A DNA stretch of 64,000 nt from Mycobacterium sp. E183 (GTDB lineage: Bacteria > Actinomycetota > Actinomycetes > Mycobacteriales > Mycobacteriaceae). Location: positions 62,001 to 126,000 of the forward strand of contig NZ_LZJN01000204.1 in assembly GCF_001667735.1 (NCBI RefSeq), read 5' to 3'. The translations under genes and the position numbers were made by a program. Below, piece after piece: positions 41,637-49,671 of the stretch; position 1 is the stretch's first letter; the number at the start of each line of letters is the position of its first letter. Under the pieces are notes generated by a model. That model worked only from the letters and a program-made list of their open reading frames with translations, was not told the DNA's origin and ran no database searches.

Positions 41637-42842
41637 GTGACCGAGAACGCCTACCTCGCCGGACTGCGCCTGGCCGGCAAGAAGGTCGTCGTCGTCGGCG
41701 GCGGCTCGGTCGCCCAGCGCCGGCTGCCCCTGCTCATCGCGAGCGGCGCCGACGTCCACGTCATCTCCCGCAGCGCCACCAGGTCGGTCGAGGCGATGAC
41801 CGGAATCACGTTGTCCCTGCGGGAATACCGCGACGGTGACCTCGAGGGCGCCTGGTACGCCATCGCCGCCACCAACGACCCGCACGTGAACGCGGCCGTC
41901 GTCGCCGAGGCCGAACGCCGCCACCTGTTCTGCGTTCGCGCCGACATCGCCGTGGAGGGGACAGCGGTGACGCCGGCGTCCTTTCGTTACGAAGGGTTAT
42001 CGGTCGGCGTGCTGGCCGGCGGCGAGCACCGCCGCTCCGCCGCGATCCGGTCGGCCATCCGGGAGGCGCTGCAAACCGGGCTCATCGCCCAGGACAGCGC
42101 GGTGAGCTCCGACGTCGTGCGCGGCGGGGTGGCACTCGTCGGCGGCGGCCCGGGTGACCCCGAACTGATCACAGTGCGCGGGCGCCGGCTGCTGGCACAC
42201 GCCGACGTCGTCGTGGCCGATCGGCTGGCGCCGCCGGAGCTGCTGGCCGAGCTGCCGCCCCATGTGGAGGTCATCGACGCCGCCAAGATCCCGTACGGGC
42301 GGGCGATGGCGCAGGACGCCATCAACGACGTCATGATCGAGCGCGCCCGCTCCGGGAAGTTCGTCGTCCGCCTCAAGGGCGGGGACCCGTTCGTCTTCGC
42401 CCGCGGCTACGAGGAAGTGCTGGCGTGCGTCGACGCCGGGATCCCGGTCACCGTCGTGCCAGGTGTGACCAGCGCCATAGGAGTGCCGGCCCTCGCCGGC
42501 GTTCCGGTCACCCACCGGGCCACAAATCACGAATTCGTGGTGGTCAGCGGCCATCTGGCGCCCGATCATCCCGAATCGTTAGTGAATTGGAATGCGTTGG
42601 CCGCGATGTCGGGGACCATCGTTTTGCTGATGGCCGTGGAACGCATCGAACTTTTCGCCGACGTGCTGATTAAGGGCGGTCGACCTGCGGATACCCCGGT
42701 GCTGGTGGTCCAGCATGGGACGACGGCCGATCAGCAGACTTTGCGGGCGACTCTCGCCGACACGCCCGAAAAGATCCGCGCCGAGGGCATCCGACCTCCC
42801 GCGATCATCGTGATCGGGCCGGTGGCCGCTTTCGGGCTTTAA
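41637..42842 (+). CDS. cysG: Siroheme synthase-type protein: precorrin-2 dehydrogenase and uroporphyrinogen-III C-methyltransferase
   Basis: A 401-residue fusion. The N-terminal Rossmann domain (VVVVGGGSVAQRR near residue 16) oxidises and may chelate precorrin-2. The C-terminal SUMT domain has GGGPGDPELITVRG and the PVTHR and VVSGHL motifs for SAM-dependent methylation of uroporphyrinogen III. It links to siroheme and cobalamin synthesis and follows cobB by 9 nt. Start GTG 41637. Confidence 0.93.
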   Translation: MTENAYLAGLRLAGKKVVVVGGGSVAQRRLPLLIASGADVHVISRSATRSVEAMTGITLSLREYRDGDLEGAWYAIAATNDPHVNAAVVAEAERRHLFCVRADIAVEGTAVTPASFRYEGLSVGVLAGGEHRRSAAIRSAIREALQTGLIAQDSAVSSDVVRGGVALVGGGPGDPELITVRGRRLLAHADVVVADRLAPPELLAELPPHVEVIDAAKIPYGRAMAQDAINDVMIERARSGKFVVRLKGGDPFVFARGYEEVLACVDAGIPVTVVPGVTSAIGVPALAGVPVTHRATNHEFVVVSGHLAPDHPESLVNWNALAAMSGTIVLLMAVERIELFADVLIKGGRPADTPVLVVQHGTTADQQTLRATLADTPEKIRAEGIRPPAIIVIGPVAAFGL

Positions 42843-42875
42843 ACGATTCTTAAGATTACTGTAAGGTAACCCTTT

Positions 42876-44468
42876 ATGACGGCCCTCAACGAAACCGAGC
42901 GCGCGATGCGGAACTTCACGTCCGCGCGCCCCGATCGTCCGGCCCCGGCGCGCTCCTCGCGCCCGGCGGAGACCGCCTCCACGCGCATCAGCAAGTATTA
43001 CCCGGCCTGGCTGCCTTCCCGCCGCTTCATCGCGGCCGTGATCGCCATCGGCGGTATGCAGCTGCTGGCGACCATGGACAGCACCGTCGCGATCGTCGCG
43101 CTGCCCAGGATCCAGAACGAACTGAGCTTGTCCGACGCGGGCCGCAGCTGGGTGATCACCGCGTACGTGCTGACGTTCGGTGGGCTGATGCTGCTGGGCG
43201 GCCGGCTGGGCGACACCATCGGGCGCAAGCGCACCTTCATCGTCGGCGTCGCGCTGTTCACCATCTCCTCGGTTTTGTGTGCGGTCGCCTGGGACGAGGC
43301 GACCATGGTCATCGCGCGGCTCTCACAGGGCGTGGGGTCCGCCATCGCTTCGCCGACCGGGCTGGCGCTGGTGGCGACCACGTTCCCGAAGGGTCCGGCC
43401 CGTAACTTCGCGACGGCGGTGTTCGCCGCGATGACCGCCATCGGTTCGGTGATGGGCCTGGTGGTCGGCGGGGCGCTGACCGAGGTGTCGTGGCGGCTGG
43501 CTTTCCTGGTGAACGTGCCGATCGGGCTGGTGATGATCTACCTGGCCCGCACCGCGCTGCGCGAGACCAACCGCGAGCGGATGAAACTCGACGCGACGGG
43601 GGCCATGCTGGCCACGCTGGCGTGCACCGCGGCCGTCTACGCCTTCTCGATGGGGCCGGAGAAGGGCTGGGTGTCGATCACCACCATCGGCTCGGGCGTA
43701 GTGGCGATGGGCGCGGCGCTGGCATTCATCATCGTGGAGCGCACCGCCGAAAACCCCGTCGTCCCCTTCAGCCTGTTCCGCGACCGCAACCGGCTGGTCA
43801 CCTTCGCCGCGATCTTCCTCGCCGGCGGCCTGATGTTCAGCCTGACCGTGTGCATCGGCCTGTACGTGCAGGACATCCTCGGCTACAGCGCGCTGCGCGC
43901 CGGCGTCGGCTTCATCCCGTTCGTCATCGCGATGGGGATCGGCCTGGGAGTGTCTTCACAACTGGTGTCGCGGTTCTCGCCGCGGGTGCTGACCATCGGC
44001 GGCGGCATCCTGCTGTTCTGGGCGATGCTCTACGGCTGGGGCTTCATGCACCGCGGGGTGCCCTACTTCCCCAACCTGGTGTTGCCCATCATCGTCGGCG
44101 GCATCGGCATCGGCATCTGCGTCGTCCCGCTGACGCTGTCGGCCATCGCCGGGGTCGGTTTCGACCAGATCGGCCCGGTGTCGGCGATCGCGTTGATGCT
44201 GCAGAGCCTCGGCGGCCCGCTGGTGCTCGCGGTCATCCAGGCCGTCATCACCTCCCGCACGCTGTACCTGGGCGGCACGACCGGCCCGGTGAAGGTCATG
44301 AACGACCTCCAGCTGCACGCGCTCGACCAGGGCTATACCTACGGCCTGCTATGGGTGGCGGGGGTGGCGGTCGTCGTCGGCGGTGCGGCGCTGCTGATCG
44401 GCTACACGCCGGCGCAGGTGGCCCACGCGCAAGAGGTCAAGGAAGCGATCGACGCCGGCGAGCTGTAA
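42876..44468 (+). CDS. efpA: MFS efflux pump EfpA, DHA2 family
   Basis: A 530-residue transporter with about 14 membrane helices and the MFS motif GGRLGDTIGRKR between helices 2 and 3. The soluble N-terminal tail of about 45 residues is typical of mycobacterial EfpA, an essential exporter linked to drug tolerance and recently to lipid transport. ATG 42876 follows AAGG. The 33-bp upstream gap is AT-rich and contains the palindrome TCTTAAGA (42848-42855), a possible regulatory site. It is not overlapped with cysG. Confidence 0.94.
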   Translation: MTALNETERAMRNFTSARPDRPAPARSSRPAETASTRISKYYPAWLPSRRFIAAVIAIGGMQLLATMDSTVAIVALPRIQNELSLSDAGRSWVITAYVLTFGGLMLLGGRLGDTIGRKRTFIVGVALFTISSVLCAVAWDEATMVIARLSQGVGSAIASPTGLALVATTFPKGPARNFATAVFAAMTAIGSVMGLVVGGALTEVSWRLAFLVNVPIGLVMIYLARTALRETNRERMKLDATGAMLATLACTAAVYAFSMGPEKGWVSITTIGSGVVAMGAALAFIIVERTAENPVVPFSLFRDRNRLVTFAAIFLAGGLMFSLTVCIGLYVQDILGYSALRAGVGFIPFVIAMGIGLGVSSQLVSRFSPRVLTIGGGILLFWAMLYGWGFMHRGVPYFPNLVLPIIVGGIGIGICVVPLTLSAIAGVGFDQIGPVSAIALMLQSLGGPLVLAVIQAVITSRTLYLGGTTGPVKVMNDLQLHALDQGYTYGLLWVAGVAVVVGGAALLIGYTPAQVAHAQEVKEAIDAGEL

Positions 44469-44482
44469 GGCGGCAGGCCGCC
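44469..44482 (+). terminator. Short hairpin directly after the efpA stop
   Basis: GGCGGC and GCCGCC flank a 2-nt loop immediately after the TAA. There is no U-tract, so at best this is a mycobacterial-type intrinsic terminator. Confidence 0.35.
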
Positions 44483-44592
44483 CCTGGCGGCCAACTCCAA
44501 TGTCCTTGCGCCGGATTCGATAGCGCGGGCGATATCAAATCCGCGGATCCTGGCATGGGTCCTCGGCTGCCAGGCGCCCACCCCTGACAAGT

Positions 44593-44598
44593 TAGGCT
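44593..44598 (+). promoter_or_regulatory. -10 box TAGGCT for a predicted leaderless proS mRNA
   Basis: TAGGCT (TANNNT) ends 8 nt before the proS GTG at 44607. No Shine-Dalgarno sequence is present. Confidence 0.5.
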
Positions 44599-44606
44599 GG
44601 CCCGCT

Positions 44607-46355
44607 GTGATCACCCGGATGTCCGAGCTCTTTGTGCGCACGTTGCGCGACGATCCCGCCGACGCCGAAGTGCCCAGCCACAAGCTACTGATCCGGGCCG
44701 GCTACATACGGCCCGTCGCGCCCGGGCTGTACAGCTGGCTGCCGCTCGGCCTGCGGGTGCTGCGCCGGATCGAGCGGGTCGTCCGCGAGGAGATGAACGC
44801 GATCGGCGGGCAGGAGATCCTGTTTCCCGCCCTGCTGCCGCGCGCGCCGTACGAGACGACGAACCGGTGGACCGAATACGGCGACGGCGTGTTCCGGCTC
44901 AAGGACCGCCGCGGCAACGACTACCTGCTCGGGCCGACGCACGAAGAGGTGTTCACCCTGACCGTCAAGGGCGAATACAGCTCCTACAAAGACTTTCCGG
45001 TGCTGCTCTACCAAATCCAGAACAAGTACCGCGACGAGGCGCGCCCGCGGGCGGGGATCCTGCGGGTGCGCGAGTTCGTGATGAAGGACTCCTACTCGTT
45101 CGACATCGACGACGCCGGGCTCAAGGCCGCCTACCACGCGCACCGGGAGGCCTACCAGCGCATCCTCAATCGGCTCCAGGTGCGCTACGTGATCGTGTCC
45201 GCGGTCTCGGGAGCGATGGGCGGCAGTGCCTCCGAGGAGTTCCTGGCCGAAAGCCCGGTCGGCGAAGACACCTTCGTGCGCTGCCTGGAATCCGGGTATG
45301 CGGCCAACGTCGAGGCCGTCGTCACCGCCCGCCCGGAGGCCAAGCCCGTCGATGGCCTGCCCGAGGCGGTGGTCCACGACACCGGTGACACCCCGACCAT
45401 CGCCACGCTGGTGGACTGGGCCAACACCGCCGACCTCGGCCGCACCGTCACCGCCGCGGACACGCTGAAGAACGTCTTGCTCAAGGTGCGGCAGCCCGGC
45501 GGGGAGTGGGAGCTGCTGGCCATCGGGCTGCCGGGCGATCGCGAGGTCGACGACAAGAGGCTGGGCGCGGCGCTGGAGCCGGCCGAATACGCGTTGCTCG
45601 ACGACAGCGACTTCGCCAGGTATCCGTTCCTGGTGAAGGGCTATATCGGCCCGAAAGCGCTGCGGGACAACGGAGTTCGCTACCTGGTCGACCCGCGGGT
45701 GGTGGACGGCACCAGTTGGATCACCGGGGCGGACGAGCCCGGCCGACACGTCGTCGGCCTGGTGGCGGGACGCGATTTCACAGCCGACGGCACCATCGAG
45801 GCCGCCGAGGTGCGCGACGGTGATCCGTCCCCCGACGGCGCCGGCCCGCTGGTGTCGGCCCGGGGGATCGAGGTCGCGCACATCTTCCAGCTCGGCCGCA
45901 AGTACACCGACGCCTTCACCGCCGACGTGCTCGGTGAGGACGGCAAGCCGGTGCGGCTGACCATGGGGTCCTACGGCTTCGGGGTGTCGCGGATGGTGGC
46001 GGTGATCGCCGAACAACACCACGACGAGCTGGGCCTGCGCTGGCCCCCGTCCGTCTCGCCGTTCGACGTGCACCTGGTGATCGCCAACAAGGACGCGGAC
46101 GCGCGGGCCGGAGCCACCGAGCTCGCCGCCGACCTGGACCGGTTGGGCGTCGAGGTGCTTCTCGACGACCGGCAGGCGTCGCCGGGGGTGAAGTTCAAGG
46201 ACGCCGAGTTGCTGGGCGTGCCCTGGATCCTGGTGGTGGGCCGCGGCTGGGGCAACGGCGTGGTCGAGCTGCGTGACCGCTTCGCCGGCCAGACGCGCGA
46301 GCTGGCCACCGGGCCGTCGCTGGCCACCGACGTCACGGCCGCGCTGAGCGGGTAA
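44607..46355 (+). CDS. proS: Prolyl-tRNA synthetase
   Basis: Class II synthetase of 582 residues, bacterial type with an editing (INS) domain in the middle. Class II motifs are visible: motif 1 around GQEILFPALLPR, motif 2 YRDEARPRAGILR with the FVMKDSYSF stretch, and motif 3 MGSYGFGVSR. The C-terminal anticodon-binding domain follows (about 480-580). Start GTG 44607 is supported by the -10 box. Confidence 0.96.
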   Translation: MITRMSELFVRTLRDDPADAEVPSHKLLIRAGYIRPVAPGLYSWLPLGLRVLRRIERVVREEMNAIGGQEILFPALLPRAPYETTNRWTEYGDGVFRLKDRRGNDYLLGPTHEEVFTLTVKGEYSSYKDFPVLLYQIQNKYRDEARPRAGILRVREFVMKDSYSFDIDDAGLKAAYHAHREAYQRILNRLQVRYVIVSAVSGAMGGSASEEFLAESPVGEDTFVRCLESGYAANVEAVVTARPEAKPVDGLPEAVVHDTGDTPTIATLVDWANTADLGRTVTAADTLKNVLLKVRQPGGEWELLAIGLPGDREVDDKRLGAALEPAEYALLDDSDFARYPFLVKGYIGPKALRDNGVRYLVDPRVVDGTSWITGADEPGRHVVGLVAGRDFTADGTIEAAEVRDGDPSPDGAGPLVSARGIEVAHIFQLGRKYTDAFTADVLGEDGKPVRLTMGSYGFGVSRMVAVIAEQHHDELGLRWPPSVSPFDVHLVIANKDADARAGATELAADLDRLGVEVLLDDRQASPGVKFKDAELLGVPWILVVGRGWGNGVVELRDRFAGQTRELATGPSLATDVTAALSG

Positions 46356-46376
46356 TGCGCGAAACCCCTTGCGGCG

Positions 46377-46823
46377 CTAGTCGTTTCCGCCCGGGAAGCT
46401 CGTCGTGATGGGCCACGCGCCCAGCACGCGGTTCCAGCGGGCGGCCATTACGGCGCTCTGCGTCAAAGCCGTCGAGGAGAAGGCGCGGTCGTCGGCCGTC
46501 TCGGCGTGCTCGATCACCACCCGCCACGCCGACGCGCAGTCGTTCTCCATCCGGGCGGCCAGCCGCGCCGCGTCCGCGGCACTGCCGATCAGCATCGGCA
46601 GCTGGTAGCCCGGGGCGGCGACCGGGGCGTTGACCTTGCGGGCGGTCAGCATCGCGATCACGTCGTCGCGGCGCTGCCGGTGCTGCAACAGGGCCTCCAC
46701 CACCATGCCGTTCACGCTGGGCGGCGACAGCGCCGAGACCATGCCGTAGCCGTAGATCGTCGAGTGTTCGATGGCCAGCGCGTCGCACAGCGCCGCGTTG
46801 TCGGCGTCCTTGCCGGAGCTCAT
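46377..46823 (-). CDS. Ferritin-like DUF4439 protein (Rv2844 type)
   Basis: A 148-residue, mostly helical protein. It resembles the mycobacterial DUF4439 ferritin-like family, with an N-terminal ALAIEHSTIYGYG helix bearing Glu-His and a later VIEHAE helix, which are candidate iron ligands. Function unproven. The start overlaps the stop of the upstream lipoprotein gene by 4 nt, so they are coexpressed. It is convergent with proS. Confidence 0.78.
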   Translation of the reverse strand: MSSGKDADNAALCDALAIEHSTIYGYGMVSALSPPSVNGMVVEALLQHRQRRDDVIAMLTARKVNAPVAAPGYQLPMLIGSAADAARLAARMENDCASAWRVVIEHAETADDRAFSSTALTQSAVMAARWNRVLGAWPITTSFPGGND

Positions 46824-47362
46824 ATCGAGGGGCCCCCGGGCACCAGGGCGACCGTGTACGAGGCCGTGCAGGACGCGATGATCGACGCCAGCAGCCCGGC
46901 CCGGTAGCCCGATTCCCCCGCCACCAGGCGGCTGGCGCTGTCCGCCGACGCCCGCAACGCGTTGATCACGTCGGACACCGGGGGTGGGGGCGGCGGCGGT
47001 CCCGGCGGCTCGGCCGCGCTCGGGCTGGGGCTCGTCGTCTCGCTGGTCGACGAGCTGGTGATCTTGCCGGCTGCCCGCGAGATCTCCGTCGACAGCGCGC
47101 GGGCATGCGCGGCGCGTTGATTCGCCACCACCGCCAGCGCGGCGGCGATCTGCGGTGGATTGCCGACGGCCGCTGCGGCGGCACCGGCCAGCGCGCTGTC
47201 CTTGCGGGCCTGATCCAACGGCCCCAGCAGCTCTTCGACGGCCGGGGGCTTCGGCGGGGATTCGCCGCAGGCGGAGGTGACCACCCCGAGCGCCGCCAGA
47301 GCCACGCCGCCGGCGAGCACACCACGCCGGTTGACGGGGGGAACTGCGCTAGCCACAACCAC
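46820..47362 (-). CDS. Alanine-rich lipoprotein (Rv2843 type)
   Basis: A 180-residue protein with an arginine pair (NRRGVLAGG), a hydrophobic segment and a lipobox VTSAC, lipidated near residue 32. The body is Ala-rich and helical, interrupted by a Ser/Pro linker with eight consecutive prolines. A twin-arginine-like start is possible but weak. It pairs with the DUF4439 gene. Function unknown. Confidence 0.78.
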   Translation of the reverse strand: MVVASAVPPVNRRGVLAGGVALAALGVVTSACGESPPKPPAVEELLGPLDQARKDSALAGAAAAAVGNPPQIAAALAVVANQRAAHARALSTEISRAAGKITSSSTSETTSPSPSAAEPPGPPPPPPPVSDVINALRASADSASRLVAGESGYRAGLLASIIASCTASYTVALVPGGPSI

Positions 47363-47558
47363 ATCCTGCCATCGGCGCGGCGGCGGTTACGAAGCCAGGC
47401 GCGATCGGGTCGTCAGAGGCGATTCCTGGCGTATCGTTGATAGCTGGCTCTCGCGGAACGGCAGCCCTCGCGTTCCGCCAGGACACTGGAGCCGCCCCCA
47501 AACCACGGGGCGGCGACACCCTCCAGCTGACCGGACAACTCAAGATGAGGAGCTCGCC

Positions 47559-48083
47559 GTGACCACCGGGCTACCTTCGCAGACGCAGGTGATCGAGCTA
47601 CTCGGTGATGAGTTCGCGCGCGCCGGATACGAGATCGAAGACGTGGTCATCGACGCCCGGACGCGCCCCCCGCGGATCATGGTGGTCGCCGACGGTGACG
47701 ACGCGCTCGACCTGGACACCATCGCGACGCTGTCGCGCTCAGCGTCGACTTTGCTGGACGGCATGGACGGCATCCGGGACCGGTATGTGCTCGAGGTGAG
47801 CTCGCCGGGCGTGGACCGCCCGCTGACCAGTGCCAAACACTTCCGCCGCGCCCGTGGCAGGAAGGTCGACGTGGACCTGTCGGACGGTTCGCGGCTGACG
47901 GGGCGCGTCGGCGAGACCCACGATCACGCGGTCGCCCTGGTGGTCCGCGAAGGCCGTGACTACCGGGTGCGCGACATTCCGCTCGCCGATATCGCCAAAG
48001 CCGTTGTCCAGGTGGAGTTTTCGCCCCCCGCCCAGGCGGAGCTGGACTTGGCGGGCCAGGCCGACAGGAAGGAGCGGCGCTGA
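47559..48083 (+). CDS. rimP: Ribosome maturation factor RimP
   Basis: A 174-residue factor for 30S subunit assembly, with an N-terminal alpha/beta domain and a C-terminal SH3-like domain (KVDVDLSDG). The motif VSSPGVDRPL is characteristic. I chose GTG 47559 after GATGAGGAG; the frame is open upstream without family similarity. It heads the nusA-infB operon. A TATCGT at 47432 may be part of the promoter in the 196-bp gap shared with the divergent lipoprotein gene. Confidence 0.93.
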   Translation: MTTGLPSQTQVIELLGDEFARAGYEIEDVVIDARTRPPRIMVVADGDDALDLDTIATLSRSASTLLDGMDGIRDRYVLEVSSPGVDRPLTSAKHFRRARGRKVDVDLSDGSRLTGRVGETHDHAVALVVREGRDYRVRDIPLADIAKAVVQVEFSPPAQAELDLAGQADRKERR

Positions 48084-49138
48084 TGAACATCGACATGGCG
48101 GCGCTGCATGCCATCGAGGTGGATCGGGGCATCTCGGTCACCGAGCTACTCGAGACGATCAAGTCGGCGCTGCTCACCGCCTACCGGCACACCGAGGGCC
48201 ACCAGAACGACGCCCGCATCGAGATCGACCGCAAGACCGGTGTCGTGAAGGTCGTCGCCCGCGAGACCGATGAGGACGGCAACGTCATCAGCGAATGGGA
48301 CGACACCCCCGAGGGTTTCGGCCGCATCGCGGCGACCACCGCGCGGCAGGTCATGCTGCAGCGGTTCCGGGACGCGGAGAACGAGCGCACCTATGGCGAG
48401 TTCTCCACCCGCGAGGGGGAGATCGTCGCGGGCGTCATCCAGCGGGACAGCCGCGCCAACGCCCGCGGTCTGGTGGTGGTGCGGATGGGCACCGAAACCA
48501 AGGCCTCCGAGGGCGTGATCCCGGCGGCCGAACAGGTCCCCGGCGAAAGCTACGAACACGGCAACCGGGTGCGGTGCTACGTGATCGGTGTGACCCGCGG
48601 CGCCCGTGAGCCGATGATCACGCTGTCGCGGACGCATCCGAACCTGGTGCGCAAGCTGTTCTCCCTGGAGGTTCCCGAGATCGCCGACGGCTCGGTCGAG
48701 ATCGTCGCGGTCGCGCGCGAGGCCGGCCATCGCTCCAAGATCGCGGTGAAATCCAATGTTCCCGGCCTGAACGCGAAGGGGGCCTGCATCGGCCCGATGG
48801 GACAGCGGGTCCGCAACGTGATGAGCGAGCTGTCCGGGGAGAAGATCGACATCATCGACTACGACGACGACCCGTCGCGCTTCGTCGCCAACGCCCTGTC
48901 ACCGGCCAAGGTGGTCTCCGTGTCGATCATCGACCAGAGCGCGCGGGCCGCCCGCGTGGTGGTGCCCGATTTCCAGCTGTCGCTGGCCATCGGCAAGGAG
49001 GGCCAGAACGCGCGGTTGGCCGCCCGCCTCACCGGGTGGCGCATCGACATCCGCGGCGATACGCCGGGTGGTTCCGAGGCGCATTCGCAAGCTCACCCCG
49101 AACACGGCGCCACCCATCCGATGGCGCACGAGCGTTAG
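48083..49138 (+). CDS. nusA: Transcription elongation/termination factor NusA
   Basis: A 351-residue short NusA, as in actinobacteria. The N-terminal RNA-polymerase-binding domain is followed by an S1 domain (GEIVAGVIQRD) and two KH domains (GACIGPMGQRV, and LAIGKEGQNARLA). The acidic repeats found in E. coli are absent. It overlaps rimP (ATGA). A GC-rich hairpin (49147-49172) lies after the stop, inside the operon. Confidence 0.95.
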   Translation: MNIDMAALHAIEVDRGISVTELLETIKSALLTAYRHTEGHQNDARIEIDRKTGVVKVVARETDEDGNVISEWDDTPEGFGRIAATTARQVMLQRFRDAENERTYGEFSTREGEIVAGVIQRDSRANARGLVVVRMGTETKASEGVIPAAEQVPGESYEHGNRVRCYVIGVTRGAREPMITLSRTHPNLVRKLFSLEVPEIADGSVEIVAVAREAGHRSKIAVKSNVPGLNAKGACIGPMGQRVRNVMSELSGEKIDIIDYDDDPSRFVANALSPAKVVSVSIIDQSARAARVVVPDFQLSLAIGKEGQNARLAARLTGWRIDIRGDTPGGSEAHSQAHPEHGATHPMAHER

Positions 49139-49221
49139 CGCAGCAACCCCGCCCGCCAGGGCGGCCGCGGGGGAGAGCGCCCAGCACCGTCGGGCGGTTC
49201 TGACGATCGGGTAAGTGACGC

Positions 49222-49227
49222 TAGACT
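49222..49227 (+). promoter_or_regulatory. -10 box TAGACT before ylxR
   Basis: TAGACT (TANNNT) ends 5 nt before GTG 49233. It suggests an internal promoter of the nusA-infB operon. Confidence 0.4.
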
Positions 49228-49232
49228 GAGCC

Positions 49233-49607
49233 GTGATCCAGCGTGAGCCTTCGGTCTCGGCGCACAGGCGTGTGGACGGACCCGTCCGGACGTGTGTCGG
49301 GTGCCGGAAGCGAGAGTTGGTCGTCGAACTGCTTCGCGTAGTGGCTGTGTCGCGCGGGAACGGCGAATATGCCGTGATCGTTGACACCAGGAGTAGCCTG
49401 CCGGGGCGGGGTGCGTGGCTGCATCCCGCATCGCAGTGCGTGCAACAGGCGATTCGGCGGCGGGCTTTCACCAGAGCGCTGCGCATCGCCGGTTCCCCGG
49501 ACGTGTCCGCGGTGGTCGAGCACCTAGAGTCTCTAGGCGCGCCCGATCGTCTCGGCACCAACAGAAGAGGCAGCAAAGAACATGAGCACACCGTGAAGTC
49601 CCGATGA
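49233..49607 (+). CDS. YlxR-family RNA-binding protein (Rv2840c type)
   Basis: A 124-residue basic protein with the YlxR signature RTCVGCRKR near residue 19 and GRGAWLHP later. YlxR proteins are RNA-binding, and in other bacteria the family modulates RNase P. The C-terminal tail is charged. It sits between nusA and infB, the usual place. Confidence 0.88.
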   Translation: MIQREPSVSAHRRVDGPVRTCVGCRKRELVVELLRVVAVSRGNGEYAVIVDTRSSLPGRGAWLHPASQCVQQAIRRRAFTRALRIAGSPDVSAVVEHLESLGAPDRLGTNRRGSKEHEHTVKSR

Positions 49608-49671
49608 CCATGCGTCATAGCTAAACCCGAGGCGCGGCCCCACGACTGTCGCCTCATAGACAGGAGATGTA

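Noticed and set aside
42843..42875. Cobalamin or other riboswitch upstream of efpA or in the cob genes
   Set aside because: The gap is only 33 bp and no conserved riboswitch core is visible here or before cobQ, cobO or nicT.
49147..49172. Terminator after nusA
   Set aside because: A GC hairpin is present but lacks a U-tract, and the operon appears to continue into ylxR and infB.
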